The notes under the pieces: generated by a model
What the model was told of the DNA's origin: nothing
Database searches by the model: none
The model's input: the letters and a program-made list of their open reading frames with translations, nothing else
Shown here: piece by piece, positions 56,301 to 64,000 of the stretch
Numbering within the stretch: position 1 is the stretch's first letter
How the letters are laid out: every line of letters starts with the position of its first letter
NCBI RefSeq assembly: GCF_029931775.1
Contig: NC_079318.1
Coordinates: 79,023,614-79,087,613 of the forward strand
DNA: 64,000 bases
Source of the DNA: Euleptes europaea
Taxonomy: Eukaryota > Chordata > Lepidosauria > Squamata > Sphaerodactylidae
Direction of reading: 5' to 3'
Program-made: the position numbers and the translations under genes

Positions 56301-59300
56301 GCTCTCTAGCCACTGGAATGCACTGGTGCTCAAAAAGAAGAAGAGCTGGTTTTTATATGCCAATTTTCTCTACCTTTTCAGGGGAATCAAACCGGCTTAC
56401 AGTCTCCTTCCCTTTTTCTTTCCACAACAGACACCTTGTGAGGTAGGTGGGTCTGAGAGAATTCGGAGAGAACTGTGACTAGTCCAAGGTCACCCAGCTG
56501 GCTTCATGTGGAGGAGTGGGGAATCAAACCCGGTTCTTCAGATTACAGTCCACCGCTCTTAACCACTACACCACGCTGTCTCTCATTGTACCAACGATGC
56601 CTTCATGCCCCAGTGGTGACACCCAGTGTCTAGTAGCCCTTAAGGATGCTAATAGAGATGCAAACTTTTGAAACAACTTATTTATTCCCTTAAAGGACGT
56701 ATTTTAAAGGGTCACAGCTCAGGGGCAGATCACCCTCTTGGCATGCAGAAGGATCAACCCCTCAGCATCTTCCCACCTTACCTCCAATATTCCATCTGGT
56801 ATAGCTATAACAGCACCAGACTAGGGCTGGGGGACCCTAGGTTCAAATCCCCACTTAGCCAGGAAACTCATTTGGCTGACCTTGGGCCACTCTTTCAGCC
56901 TAACCTACCTCACTGGGTCGTTGAGAAATTAAGGGAGGAGATAAGAACATAAGAAATGCCCTGCTGGATCAGACCAAGGCCCATCAAGTCCAGCACTCTG
57001 TTCACACATAGGCCAACCAGGTGCCTCTAGGAAGGCCACAAACAAGACGACTGCAGGAGCATTATCCTGCCTGTGTTCCACAGCACCTAATATAATAGGC
57101 CTGCTCCTCTGATCCAGGAGAGAACAGGTATGCATCATGACTAGTAGCCATTTTTACTAGGAGCCATGAAGACCCCTCTCCTCCATGAATATGTCCACTC
57201 CCCTCTTAAAGAGCTCCAAGTTGGCAGCCATCAAGAAGCTCCACCTCCACCATCTTGCTCTTTAATGACGCTCCCCCGAGTCCAAGTCCAGCCCCACACC
57301 CTTGGTCCCACTGGCATCTCAGGCCCTCACCTCAATACCTCCTTGTTCAGGCAAAGGTACAGCCCCACACACTCTGCCCGACACTCCTCGTAAGTCGACG
57401 CCACGCTTGAAAACTTGCTGTCCCAAGTCTCACCACCCCGGTACCAAGTCCGAACCTGTGGGAATAGGACGAAACTGAGGGGCTAGATCTCCTTGCACTT
57501 CAGAGATAGGTAAGGCGGCTCTGGCCAGCCCAAACTCTTAAATCATCAGGCCAAATATTTCAAATATGATAAACTTAAGTTCTGTGCTTTAAAAAAAAAA
57601 AATCAAGGGAGGGGGAAGAACTTTCTACATCCAGATTGTTTATAAGGATTTGCATAATTTATACTACTTTTGATAAACATGGAGGGCAACTCTACCTCCT
57701 CCCTGTTACAGGAACCCTGATTAGCACTACTGTAGCCTTTGGAATTTAACCAGGCATCTCTGCAGCCTTGAGGACCAGACACATGGCCTTCAGGAGAACC
57801 AGCTGCGATTCTTGAGATGCTCAAGCGAGGGTTTCATCCCAAACTCCGCAATCCTTGCAAAGGCAGTATCAAAAAATAATAGCTTTGCTAGTATTATGGG
57901 AGTTCCTATTTGAGAAGGACGGAAGAGATGGAATTAGAGCATAAACCTACCAGGTTTGTAACCCCCCCTTCCAACCTTTCCTCAAGTCCTCACCAGTTCC
58001 CCAGTTTCTGGGTTGATTACTGCATCCCGGTCGAAATTGAACGCACCCGAGTCGTCCTGCCCGGAGAAGAGAGAAAGCGTTTAACTTAGAGCAGATTTTG
58101 CTGCAACAAGAGAGGCCACCTTCTTGGTGGAAACAGCATTCGTGTGCCTGAGCTGTTCTACTTCAGACTACCCAGGACTGATACCATACGAAAATGAACC
58201 CCTGAACACAGAAATCTAGTGTGTCAGGGAGAAGGATTTGAGCATAGCCCTCTCTTTGACTCACTGGTGTGCTTTGTGCAGGGATTATTTATTTATTTTT
58301 GCCTGCAACAGCATCCAATCATGTGAGCCCTACCTACAGTCCAGATCAGCCCAAGTGCACTTTGACCAACTAAACTTACACTAGAGTCATTCAGAAAATC
58401 CTAGCAAGTTTAACTAGGCAGGGATGGTTCCTTCCCCCAACTATCAAGGCTAAAGCATCTGGCACTCAAGCAACCCCCCAAATTAAAGAGATGACAACTG
58501 GCAGTTTTTTAAATGGAATCAGCCCACTTGCTTTCAGTCTCTCCATCTGCAACATGGGTACAATGTTACTGGCTGATTTAAGGAGGCTCTTAAGGCTGTT
58601 GATGGAAATGAAAATGCTTTGAACTTTCTAAAAAGCAGAATCATTCTCACGAGACATAGGGGCTGCCATTTAAAAATTACAAATAGGAGACCTGCATCCT
58701 CTTTCTTCTCTCCCCTCCCACTCCACACCAACCTTACCACTTGGTTAGGGTCATGGAACATGGCAAGCAATTTTGGGTTGCCACACCCAAAATTCCATCA
58801 AAGCATCACTTTTTCCCTTTAACTTTTTGGGGGAGTGTTAACCCCCCTCTTTTAAATGTTTCTGTGTTCTTCTGCAAATCTGGGGAGCAGTCCCCAGAAC
58901 TGCAAAAAGATATACCCTAGCCCTGAGCAGCCCCCTAGTGTTTTTTAAATAAAAGCTGCATGGTAGAGCCATTAGATATGTGATGGCAGTATGGGGTAGT
59001 GTCTAAAGTGCTGGACAGGAACCATTTGCTGGGTGCAAATTCCAGTTCAGCCCTGAAACTCACAGGGTTACAATACAATCTTTTATCAGCCTAATTTACC
59101 TCACTGGGCTGCTGAGAAGATAAATAGGGAGCAAGAAGTCAAATAGGCTGCCGTGAGCTCATTAGAAAAAGGGTGACATTTGAATTTAAAAAAATCTTTC
59201 AAATTCCATCTCTAATTCGGCAGCAATTCCCATTCCATTTTTTTTGGAGGGGGGTGTCAAGTCACATCTGACTTATGGCAACCCCTGGTGGGGTTTTCAA

Positions 59301-62300
59301 GGCAATAGACGTTCAGACGTGGTTTGCCATTGCCTGCCCCTGCATCACAACCCTGGTATTCTTTGCAGGTCTTCCATCCAACTACTTGCCAGGTTTGACC
59401 CTGCTTAGCTTTTGAGATCACTGCTATAAATCTCCACCAGTGCTGTAGGCTATGGTAAGAAGGCAAAACAACAACAACAACAAAACAGCACTGGAGCTCC
59501 AAGTGAAAAACGTTCCTAAAGTTCATACATGTCAATATTTCTAAACACCTTCTGCAAAATGTGAGGTCATACAGCAAGTTATTCATTTTCAAGAAGAGGA
59601 CTTACCTGCTGTGATACTGACCTGGAAGGATTTACCTGTTTGATATGGATTTAATCCAGTTGTATAGCAGTGTTCTATAAGTTCTCCTGCTGCCTGTCTT
59701 ATGTTTTGTCGCATGTTTGTATCTGTGTCATTTTGTACAATTAGATAGTTAGGTTGTTTATAAGATCTCACATTGTTTGGTGTATGACTTCACATTTTGC
59801 AGAAGGTGTTTAGAAATATTTACGTGTATAAACTTTAAGAACATTTTTCACTTGGAGCTCCAGTGCTGTTTTTTGCCTTGTTACCATAGCTTCTGAGCTA
59901 TCCAGATCAGGGCCATTCCACCTTAACTGAACTTTTTCCTGCATTCAACCAGATGACAACGATGTACAAAGATGTGGAAATGGGACACGTTTATGTGAAA
60001 TGCACCCTGCTGTACCACTTGTGCAAGGGCCCGCAGCATGCCATGCTCTCACTTGAGCAAAGAGTGTGCCCGAGGACACCCACCTGGACAAAAAGCTTCC
60101 CGCTGCCATGGCCCAGGAGTTCGTGCAGTCCGACCTGCACCTCGAAGGAGGGTCCCTTCCACTTGATGTAGAGATCCTGCAGGAGAACACCACAGATCAC
60201 ACTTGAGGGCAGAGGCCCCTTCTCCCCGACAAGCCTTCTATGGTTGGCCAGGAAGGATCGGTTCAGCACACCAGATTTCCCCAAGATTTCACTTCTCAGA
60301 ATAGACCTTGCTCAGAAACTGTGATACAGCTTCCGGTGTATTAACAGTGTATTTCACAAACGCCTGTAACTGTTAATCTTGCTTTGTAGGGTTTGTTTTA
60401 ATGATATACAGCATTCCTTCATGCATAGCATAAAAAATTCCGCCCCCCCAAAAAAGCCGAATCATTGTGCTGGGGGGTGGGGGGAGCCACAAAGAGCAGA
60501 GTTCCATCAATCCATTAAAACTTAAAAACAGTAACAATGAAGAGAAAGCTTTGCTAACCAGGAATGTTTTAGTGGTAAGGAATTGTCAAGTTGCAGCCAT
60601 TTCATGGCAATCCCGTAAGGTTTTCCATAGCAAGAGGTGGCTTTGCCATTGCCTGCCTCTGCGTAACAACCCTGGACTTCCTTGGTGGTCTCCCATCCAA
60701 GTACTAACCAGCACCAGAGAGCTAACGAGATCAGGTCAAAGCCTGTATGTTTCACACGCCCTGCAAAAAATCAGCCTGGAAGGCACGTGATGCCCCATTC
60801 CACAGATGCCCTAAGAGCAAACCTGGTGCATTGGAACAATGCTCTATCACATGGGTGTCAAACATAAGGCCCGATAGCTGGATCCGGCCCCTTGAAGGCT
60901 CTTATCTGTCCCGTGAGCAGCCGTGGCAGCCACCTCCCCCCAGTCCCGAGGTGTCAATGGTCAAAGACTGTTAAATAAAACACTGTAAGAGTGCAAACGG
61001 TCCCTCAGTGGAACAGGCTTCCTCAGGAGGTGGTGGGCTCTCCTTCTCTGAAGGTTTTTAAGAAGAGGCTAGATGGCCATCTGTCAGCAATGCTGATTCT
61101 ATGACCTTAGGCAGATCATGAGAGGGAGGGCACCTTGGCCATCTCCTGGGCATGGAGTAAGGGTCACTGGGTGTGTGTGGGGGAGAGGTAGTTTGGAATT
61201 TCTGGCATTGTGCAGAGTGTTGGACTAGATGACCCTGGTGGTCCCTTCCAACTCTTTGATTCTATAATTCTATGAGTGTTATTCTGTAAAGCATGTTTGT
61301 ATTTTAAGTAAAAAATAAAGTAAAAAATCATAGCACTAATTGGCTTTTCCTGTATTTTCTATAAAGTTTTATCTCCGGTACCTGGCATTAAATTTCATGG
61401 TACATATGCACCGGCCCGACCAAGTGAGTTTTATGTAATATCCGGCCCTCATAACGAATGAGTTCGACACCCCTGGTATAGACAGAAACTCTTTTCATTT
61501 AATTTAAACCCATTGGTTCTGGTCCGACCACCTGGGGCAACAGAAAACAACTCAGCACCATCCTCTATATGACAGCCCTTGCTGCTTTAATCACACTCGC
61601 TGTAACCGATTCTTGAGCTCCAGTTCTTGCACATCACCCTCAGGATGCACACGCCAGCAGAAAGGCCATTTGTAGGTGTTAAACAACATAAGAACATAAG
61701 AAAGGCCCTGCTGGATCAGACCAAGGCCCATCAAGTCCAGCAGTCTGGTCACACAGTGGCCAACCAGGTGCCTCTAGGAAGCCACAAACAAGATGACTGC
61801 AGCAGGACCATCCTGCCTGTGTTCCACCGCACCCAATTAATAGGCATGCTCCTGATCCTAGAGAGAATAGGTATGCATCATGACTAGTATCCATTTCAAC
61901 TAGTAGTCATGAATACCCCTTTCCTCCATGAACATGTCCAGTCCCCTCTTAAAGCCCTCCAAGCTGGCAGCCATCACCACATCCTGGGGCAGGGAGTTCC
62001 ACAATTTAACTATGCATTGTGTGAAAAAATACTTCCTTTTATCTGTTTTGAATCTCTCACCCTCCAGCTTCAGCAGATGACCTCGCGTTCTAGTATTATT
62101 GGAGAGGGAGAGACATGCAAAACAACACCATCTGTTTTAGAGGATGCTGCACAAGCCCACCTCAACACGGTCCCACAGACCCACACACAAACAGACCTTG
62201 TCCTCCTCTGCAAGGAAAGTCAGCTTTTCCTTCTGCGTCGAATAAGCCACGGCCAGGACATTGCCCAGCGAGACGTTCTTGAACCCATCTGTCTGGCGGA

Positions 62301-62309
62301 TATCATCAT
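50228..62309 (-). CDS. DPP3: Dipeptidyl peptidase 3, C-terminal part (eight coding exons, about 334 residues)
   Basis: DPP3 is a cytosolic zinc metallopeptidase (family M49) that removes dipeptides from the N-terminus of short peptides such as angiotensins and enkephalins. Eight minus-strand exons, all with AG/GT borders and compatible phases, give continuous similarity to the C-terminal half of vertebrate DPP3: 62309-62197, 60176-60084, 58056-57994, 57455-57331, 56050-55930, 54354-54175, 52932-52770, 50373-50228. HELLGH (two zinc His and the catalytic Glu) is in the second of these and EECRAE (third zinc ligand) in the fourth. The product ends ...ADAHFWAS, shorter than the mammalian tail. 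Upstream exons, including the LTPDFTSLD region expected next, were not found and should lie beyond 64000. No disabling change seen. Confidence 0.95.
50495..50670 (-). mobile_element. Diverged tRNA-SINE fragment in DPP3 intron
   Basis: Read in reverse: TTTACACCTCACCTTTCTCC, CAGCAACCCTGTGTGGTAGG and TTGAATCTGGGTCTCCC. Confidence 0.5.
50674..50801 (+). mobile_element. Sauria-type SINE, 5' fragment
   Basis: Same head and middle as the copy at 47.8 kb, cut before the BovB-like tail. Confidence 0.7.
50800..50960 (+). mobile_element. CR1-like LINE 3' fragment
   Basis: The plus strand encodes VVRQWNQLPREDCCSLAVFK, the usual C-terminal segment of CR1-type ORF2. It lies in the last DPP3 intron. Confidence 0.65.
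51175..51670 (-). mobile_element. AT-rich L1-like 3' remnant
   Basis: Begins CTTTTCAAATATTTTATTTTC and resembles in composition and layout the L1-like insert at 42.5 kb. Low confidence on family. Confidence 0.35.
51671..52769 (-). other. DPP3: DPP3 last intron, no recognised feature
   Basis: Remainder of the 2.4 kb last intron. Nothing beyond composition patches. Confidence 0.45.
52770..52932 (-). CDS. DPP3: DPP3 penultimate coding exon
   Basis: Encodes VLKSTADVAGGRALYEAYSA through FLTLRHTVLLRKEARKLFVQ and ANTRLE, ending with one base of Gly at GTAAGG. The acceptor TTGAAG is preceded by a weak pyrimidine tract. Confidence 0.93.
52933..54174 (-). other. DPP3: DPP3 intron, no recognised feature
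   Basis: 1.24 kb intron between the exons at 54175 and 52932; no repeat identified with confidence. Confidence 0.45.
54175..54354 (-). CDS. DPP3: DPP3 exon encoding AHMQARFVILRVLLEAGGG
   Basis: 180-nt phase-0 exon with GAGCCAG acceptor and GTAGGT donor, ending ALERFLCKLQ. Contains the conserved RFVILRVLLEAG helix and DRSKI. Confidence 0.94.
54398..54813 (-). mobile_element. Cluster of three tRNA-derived SINE copies (GGCTCAGTGG family)
   Basis: A partial copy (54398-54482), a full copy (54483-54692) and a head-only copy (54693-54813) lie head to tail in the same orientation in a DPP3 intron. Confidence 0.75.
54971..55123 (-). mobile_element. 5S-rRNA-derived SINE fragment
   Basis: BovB-like tail GCTGACTTATGGCAACCCC and body; the 5S-like head is shortened. 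Confidence 0.62.
55127..55745 (-). mobile_element. Two diverged tRNA-SINE fragments in DPP3 intron
   Basis: At 55127-55245 and 55540-55745, both reversed: CCCAAGGTCACCCA, GATTTGAACCTGGGTTTAC / GAATTCAAACCTGAGTC and AACCACT(G/A)(T/C)ACCAT. Confidence 0.6.
55930..56050 (-). CDS. DPP3: DPP3 exon encoding DAEDVIYINWLNMVRAGLLA
   Basis: Acceptor CCACCAG, donor GTAGGC. Highly conserved DPP3 helix followed by LEFYTPESGTWRQ. Confidence 0.94.
56335..56584 (-). mobile_element. tRNA-derived SINE in DPP3 intron
   Basis: Reverse copy with the usual AACCACTACACCACGCTG head. Confidence 0.8.
56806..56940 (+). mobile_element. Diverged tRNA-SINE fragment
   Basis: AGGTTCAAATCCCCACTTAG and GACCTTGGGCCACTC are visible next to a CR1 copy. 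Confidence 0.55.
56942..57235 (-). mobile_element. CR1 3'-UTR fragment in DPP3 intron
   Basis: ATAAGAACATAAGAAATGCC through CATGTCC/ATGTCCACTCCC; same family as the other copies. Confidence 0.8.
57331..57455 (-). CDS. DPP3: DPP3 exon with EECRAE zinc-ligand motif
   Basis: Encodes VRTWYRGGETWDSKFSSVAS then TYEECRAECVGLYLCLNKEVL. The Glu in ECRAE is the third zinc ligand in DPP3. Ends with AG of a split Arg codon before GTGAGG. Confidence 0.95.
57994..58056 (-). CDS. DPP3: DPP3 63-nt exon
   Basis: Encodes DDSGAFNFDRDAVINPETG plus EL between a CCGGGCAG acceptor and a GTGAGG donor; 21 codons, phase 0 on both sides. Confidence 0.93.
58057..59252 (-). other. DPP3: DPP3 intron, mostly unrecognised
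   Basis: A weak tRNA-SINE-like piece may lie at 58980-59160; otherwise nothing seen. Confidence 0.42.
59253..59424 (-). mobile_element. 5S-rRNA-derived SINE, head interrupted
   Basis: Tail TGACTTATGGCAACCCC through CCTGCTTAGCTTTTGAGATC; the head is cut by an inverted-repeat element and seems to resume near 59890. Confidence 0.65.
59449..59893. mobile_element. Inverted-repeat element (arms of about 110 bp)
   Basis: GCTATGGTAAGAAGGCAAAA ... CAGCACTGGAGCTCCAAGTG ... AAACACCTTCTGCAAAATGT is mirrored at 59785-59893. It sits inside the 5S-like part of a SINE. Confidence 0.6.
60084..60176 (-). CDS. DPP3: DPP3 exon with HELLGH zinc-binding motif
   Basis: 93-nt phase-0 exon encoding DLYIKWKGPSFEVQVGLH then ELLGHGSGKLFVQ. 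HELLGH is the M49-specific variant of the HExxH motif with one extra residue. Confidence 0.95.
60573..60745 (-). mobile_element. 5S-rRNA-derived SINE
   Basis: TGCCATTGCCTGCCTCTGCG, CCCATCCAAGTACTAACCAG (5S-like) and GAGATCAGGTC are recognisable. Confidence 0.65.
60850..61480. mobile_element. Probable hAT-derived repeat with GGGTGTCAAAC-type ends
   Basis: Left end GGGTGTCAAACATAAGGCCCG and right end GAGTTCGACACCCCTG are inverted. The interior contains the GGCCCG / CCGGCCC stretches common to old hAT repeats in amniotes. A CR1 3' end (about 61000-61280) sits inside it. No clear target duplication. Confidence 0.5.
61000..61280 (+). mobile_element. CR1 3' end in DPP3 intron
   Basis: Contains TCAGGAGGTGGTGGGCTCTC, GTTGGACTAGATGACCCTGG and an ATTCTAT tail. 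Nested inside a hAT-like repeat. Confidence 0.75.
61687..62130 (-). mobile_element. CR1 3' fragment in DPP3 intron
   Basis: Long copy of the young CR1 3' region, ending about 70 bp before the DPP3 exon at 62197. Confidence 0.8.
62197..62309 (-). CDS. DPP3: DPP3 exon encoding DDIRQTDGFKNVSLGNVL
   Basis: TTTTTAG acceptor, GTCTGT donor. Begins with two bases of a split codon (Tyr expected) and ends at LTFLAEEDK. It is the most 5' DPP3 exon in the window. Confidence 0.92.
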
Positions 62310-62393
62310 CTAAAAACACAAACATGCAAAACAGCCTCATAGAAAGGCAAACCACTGGTCAGTCTATCTACCTACTGACCTACCTACGGGGAG

Positions 62394-62757
62394 GGGCCGT
62401 AGCTCAGCAATAGAGCATCTGCTTGGCATGCAGAAGGTCCCAAGTTCAATCCCTGGCATCTCCAGCTAAAGGGACTAGGCAGGTAGGTGATGTGAAAGAC
62501 CCCTGCCTGAGACCCTGGAGAGCCACTGCTGGTCTGAGTAGGCAATGCTGACTTTGATGGACCAAGGGTCTGATTCTGTATAAGGCAGCTTCATATGTTA
62601 ATGTGTATCTACAGTTCAGGACTGTCTGCTCTGATTGGCAGCAGTTCTCCAGGATTTCAGGCAGAGAAAGGCCTTCCTTGAACACCTGCAATCTGTGACA
62701 CTTTAACCGCAGATGCCAGGAATTAAACCCGGGACTTCTCCAATGCGAAGCTGAGAA
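62394..62757. mobile_element. Two tRNA-derived SINE copies in opposite orientation
   Basis: A plus copy at 62394-62607 starts GGGGCCGTAGCTCAGCAATAG; a partial minus copy follows at about 62610-62757, so the pair could form a hairpin in the DPP3 pre-mRNA. Confidence 0.72.
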
Positions 62758-63139
62758 CAGTGTACAGGACCTGCCGGCTGGGTTTCCTGGGGCACCGTAA
62801 GATGAGAGGAGGGGGAAATCCCTCATTCCCCACCCCTGTCCAAACACAGAATTCTGCAACAGCAGCAGGATTCAGAACCCCCAAAGCTCCCTTAAAAGGG
62901 GGAAAGGGAGCGACAGAATGGTTTGTCAGTCCAGGATGCTGCTCTCTTTTAAAGGTAAGGAACATTCAGCTTGAGCCATCCTGGATGGGCACTCTTCTCC
63001 GGAGAGGAACCAGATAAAATTAAAAAGCAACTGAAAATGAGAGGCACCGGGGCTCGAGTTGCCTGCAAGCCACTCTCTGTGACCAGCAAAACCTAGACAC
63101 GCAAGGACTGCTCTAAACCAGAAAAGGACTGGCACTCTG

Positions 63140-63345
63140 TACATGTACTTATGAAGTTGCCTTATACTGAATCAGACCATCAGTCCATCAAGGCCCGCAC
63201 TGTCTATTCAGACTGGCAGTGGCTCTCCAGGGTCTCAAGCAGAGGTCTTTCACATCACCTACTATCTGATCCTTTACCTGGAGATGCCAGAAATTGAACC
63301 TGGGACCTTCTGCATGCCAAGCACTGTCACTGAACCGAAGCCCCT
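63140..63345 (-). mobile_element. tRNA-derived SINE (GGCTCAGTGG family)
   Basis: Minus copy with a damaged head; the GAATCAGACCATCAGTCCATC segment is clear. Confidence 0.75.
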
Positions 63346-63520
63346 CCTTACATGTTCTAGGCCTAAACCCTGCCATTCAAACTACATTTCAGGGAACAGC
63401 CCTGCCCCATGTTAAGACGCAGCTCATACAAACAAGATTTGGGGGGTGGGGGGTGGAGAGTGAAACGGCATCTCTTCTGGAAAAAAATGCAAGAAGGTAA
63501 CAAGTTAGTCATAAAGGCGA

Positions 63521-63808
63521 GGTGTAGTGGTTAAGAGTGGTGGTTTGGAGCGGCGGACTCTGATCTGGAGAACCGGGTTTGATTCCCCACTCCTCCACAT
63601 GAGCAGCGGATGCTAATCTGGTGAACCGGGTTAGTTTCCTCACTCCTCCACATAAAGCCAGCTGGGCGACCTTGGGCTAGTCACACTCTCTCAGCTCCAC
63701 CTTCCACACAGACTGTTGTGGGAAGGGGAAGGGAAGGTGATTGTAAGCCGGTTTGAGTCTTCCTTAAGTGGTAGAGAAAGTTGACATATTAAAACCAACT
63801 CTTCTTCT
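63521..63808 (+). mobile_element. tRNA-derived SINE in DPP3 intron
   Basis: Plus-strand copy with a slightly shortened head. Confidence 0.8.
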
Positions 63809-64000
63809 AAAAAAAATAGCTGTGCCGGTGAATAATGGGGAGGGGGAGGCGTGCCTAGGGAACCCACCAAGCTGAAAGCACAGAATGCGTCCAGGAATTT
63901 GTCATCTGTAGCCTCAGTTCCTCTCCTCCTATCCTGCTTCACAGCAGGGCTCAGCACCTGTCAGTCCCTGGACCACATCTGACCCCACCTGGTGCCTTCG

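Larger units (their letters stand above)
62760..64000 (-). other. DPP3: DPP3 intron to window edge
   Basis: No further DPP3 exon was found here; two SINEs (63140-63345, 63521-63808) are present. The next 5' exon should lie beyond the edge. Confidence 0.5.

Noticed and set aside
63691-63957. Minus-strand frame with TDDKFLDAFCAFSLVGS as a possible further DPP3 exon
   Set aside because: Does not match the DPP3 segment expected before YDDIRQ; no convincing splice pair.
1-64000. CRISPR arrays, bacterial operons, rRNA or functional tRNA genes
   Set aside because: The window is vertebrate nuclear DNA; tRNA-like and 5S-like heads belong to SINEs and lack complete folded genes.

Overview
The window looks like squamate reptile (lizard-type) nuclear DNA. 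Four intron-type or single-exon host loci sit in a dense background of CR1 and BovB LINEs, tRNA-derived SINEs (one family ends in the BovB-like tail typical of Sauria SINEs), 5S-rRNA-derived SINEs, hAT transposons, a Penelope-like retroelement and a Ty3/Gypsy chromovirus remnant. Species cannot be fixed from the sequence; the repeat mix fits a lizard such as a gecko better than a bird, turtle or mammal.

Layout. 1-2.7 kb: a complete single-exon class A GPCR of the P2Y/LPA-receptor type on the + strand. 7.7-12.8 kb: a complete five-coding-exon flavin-containing monooxygenase (GS-OX-like FMO) on the - strand. A CpG-rich block at 15.2-15.7 kb has no assigned gene, and a second GC-rich block at 16.3-16.7 kb carries a minus-strand splice donor that could be the FMO 5' UTR exon. 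17-31.5 kb is gene-free and full of nested repeats, including two hAT insertions with perfect 8-bp target duplications and a CR1 LINE with recognisable endonuclease and reverse transcriptase. 31.5-47.5 kb is a tandem segmental duplication; each copy holds a two-exon secreted WAP (whey acidic protein) gene on the + strand. 50.0-62.3 kb: the last eight coding exons of dipeptidyl peptidase 3 (DPP3) on the - strand, including HELLGH and EECRAE zinc-site exons; the 5' part lies beyond the right edge.

The most interesting signal is the WAP pair. The signal-peptide exons are identical (0 differences in 70 bases) and an intron stretch of about 500 bases differs by about 1.6 percent, but the mature-domain exon differs by 14 of 150 bases. 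All nine changed codons alter the amino acid while all eight cysteines are kept. This is the pattern of exon-focused diversifying selection known from venom and host-defence proteins. Later insertions mark the two copies separately: a Penelope-like element, a Gypsy-type element and an inverted-repeat rearrangement in copy A, and an L1-like insert in copy B. The host genes do not form an obvious shared pathway; they are neighbours only.
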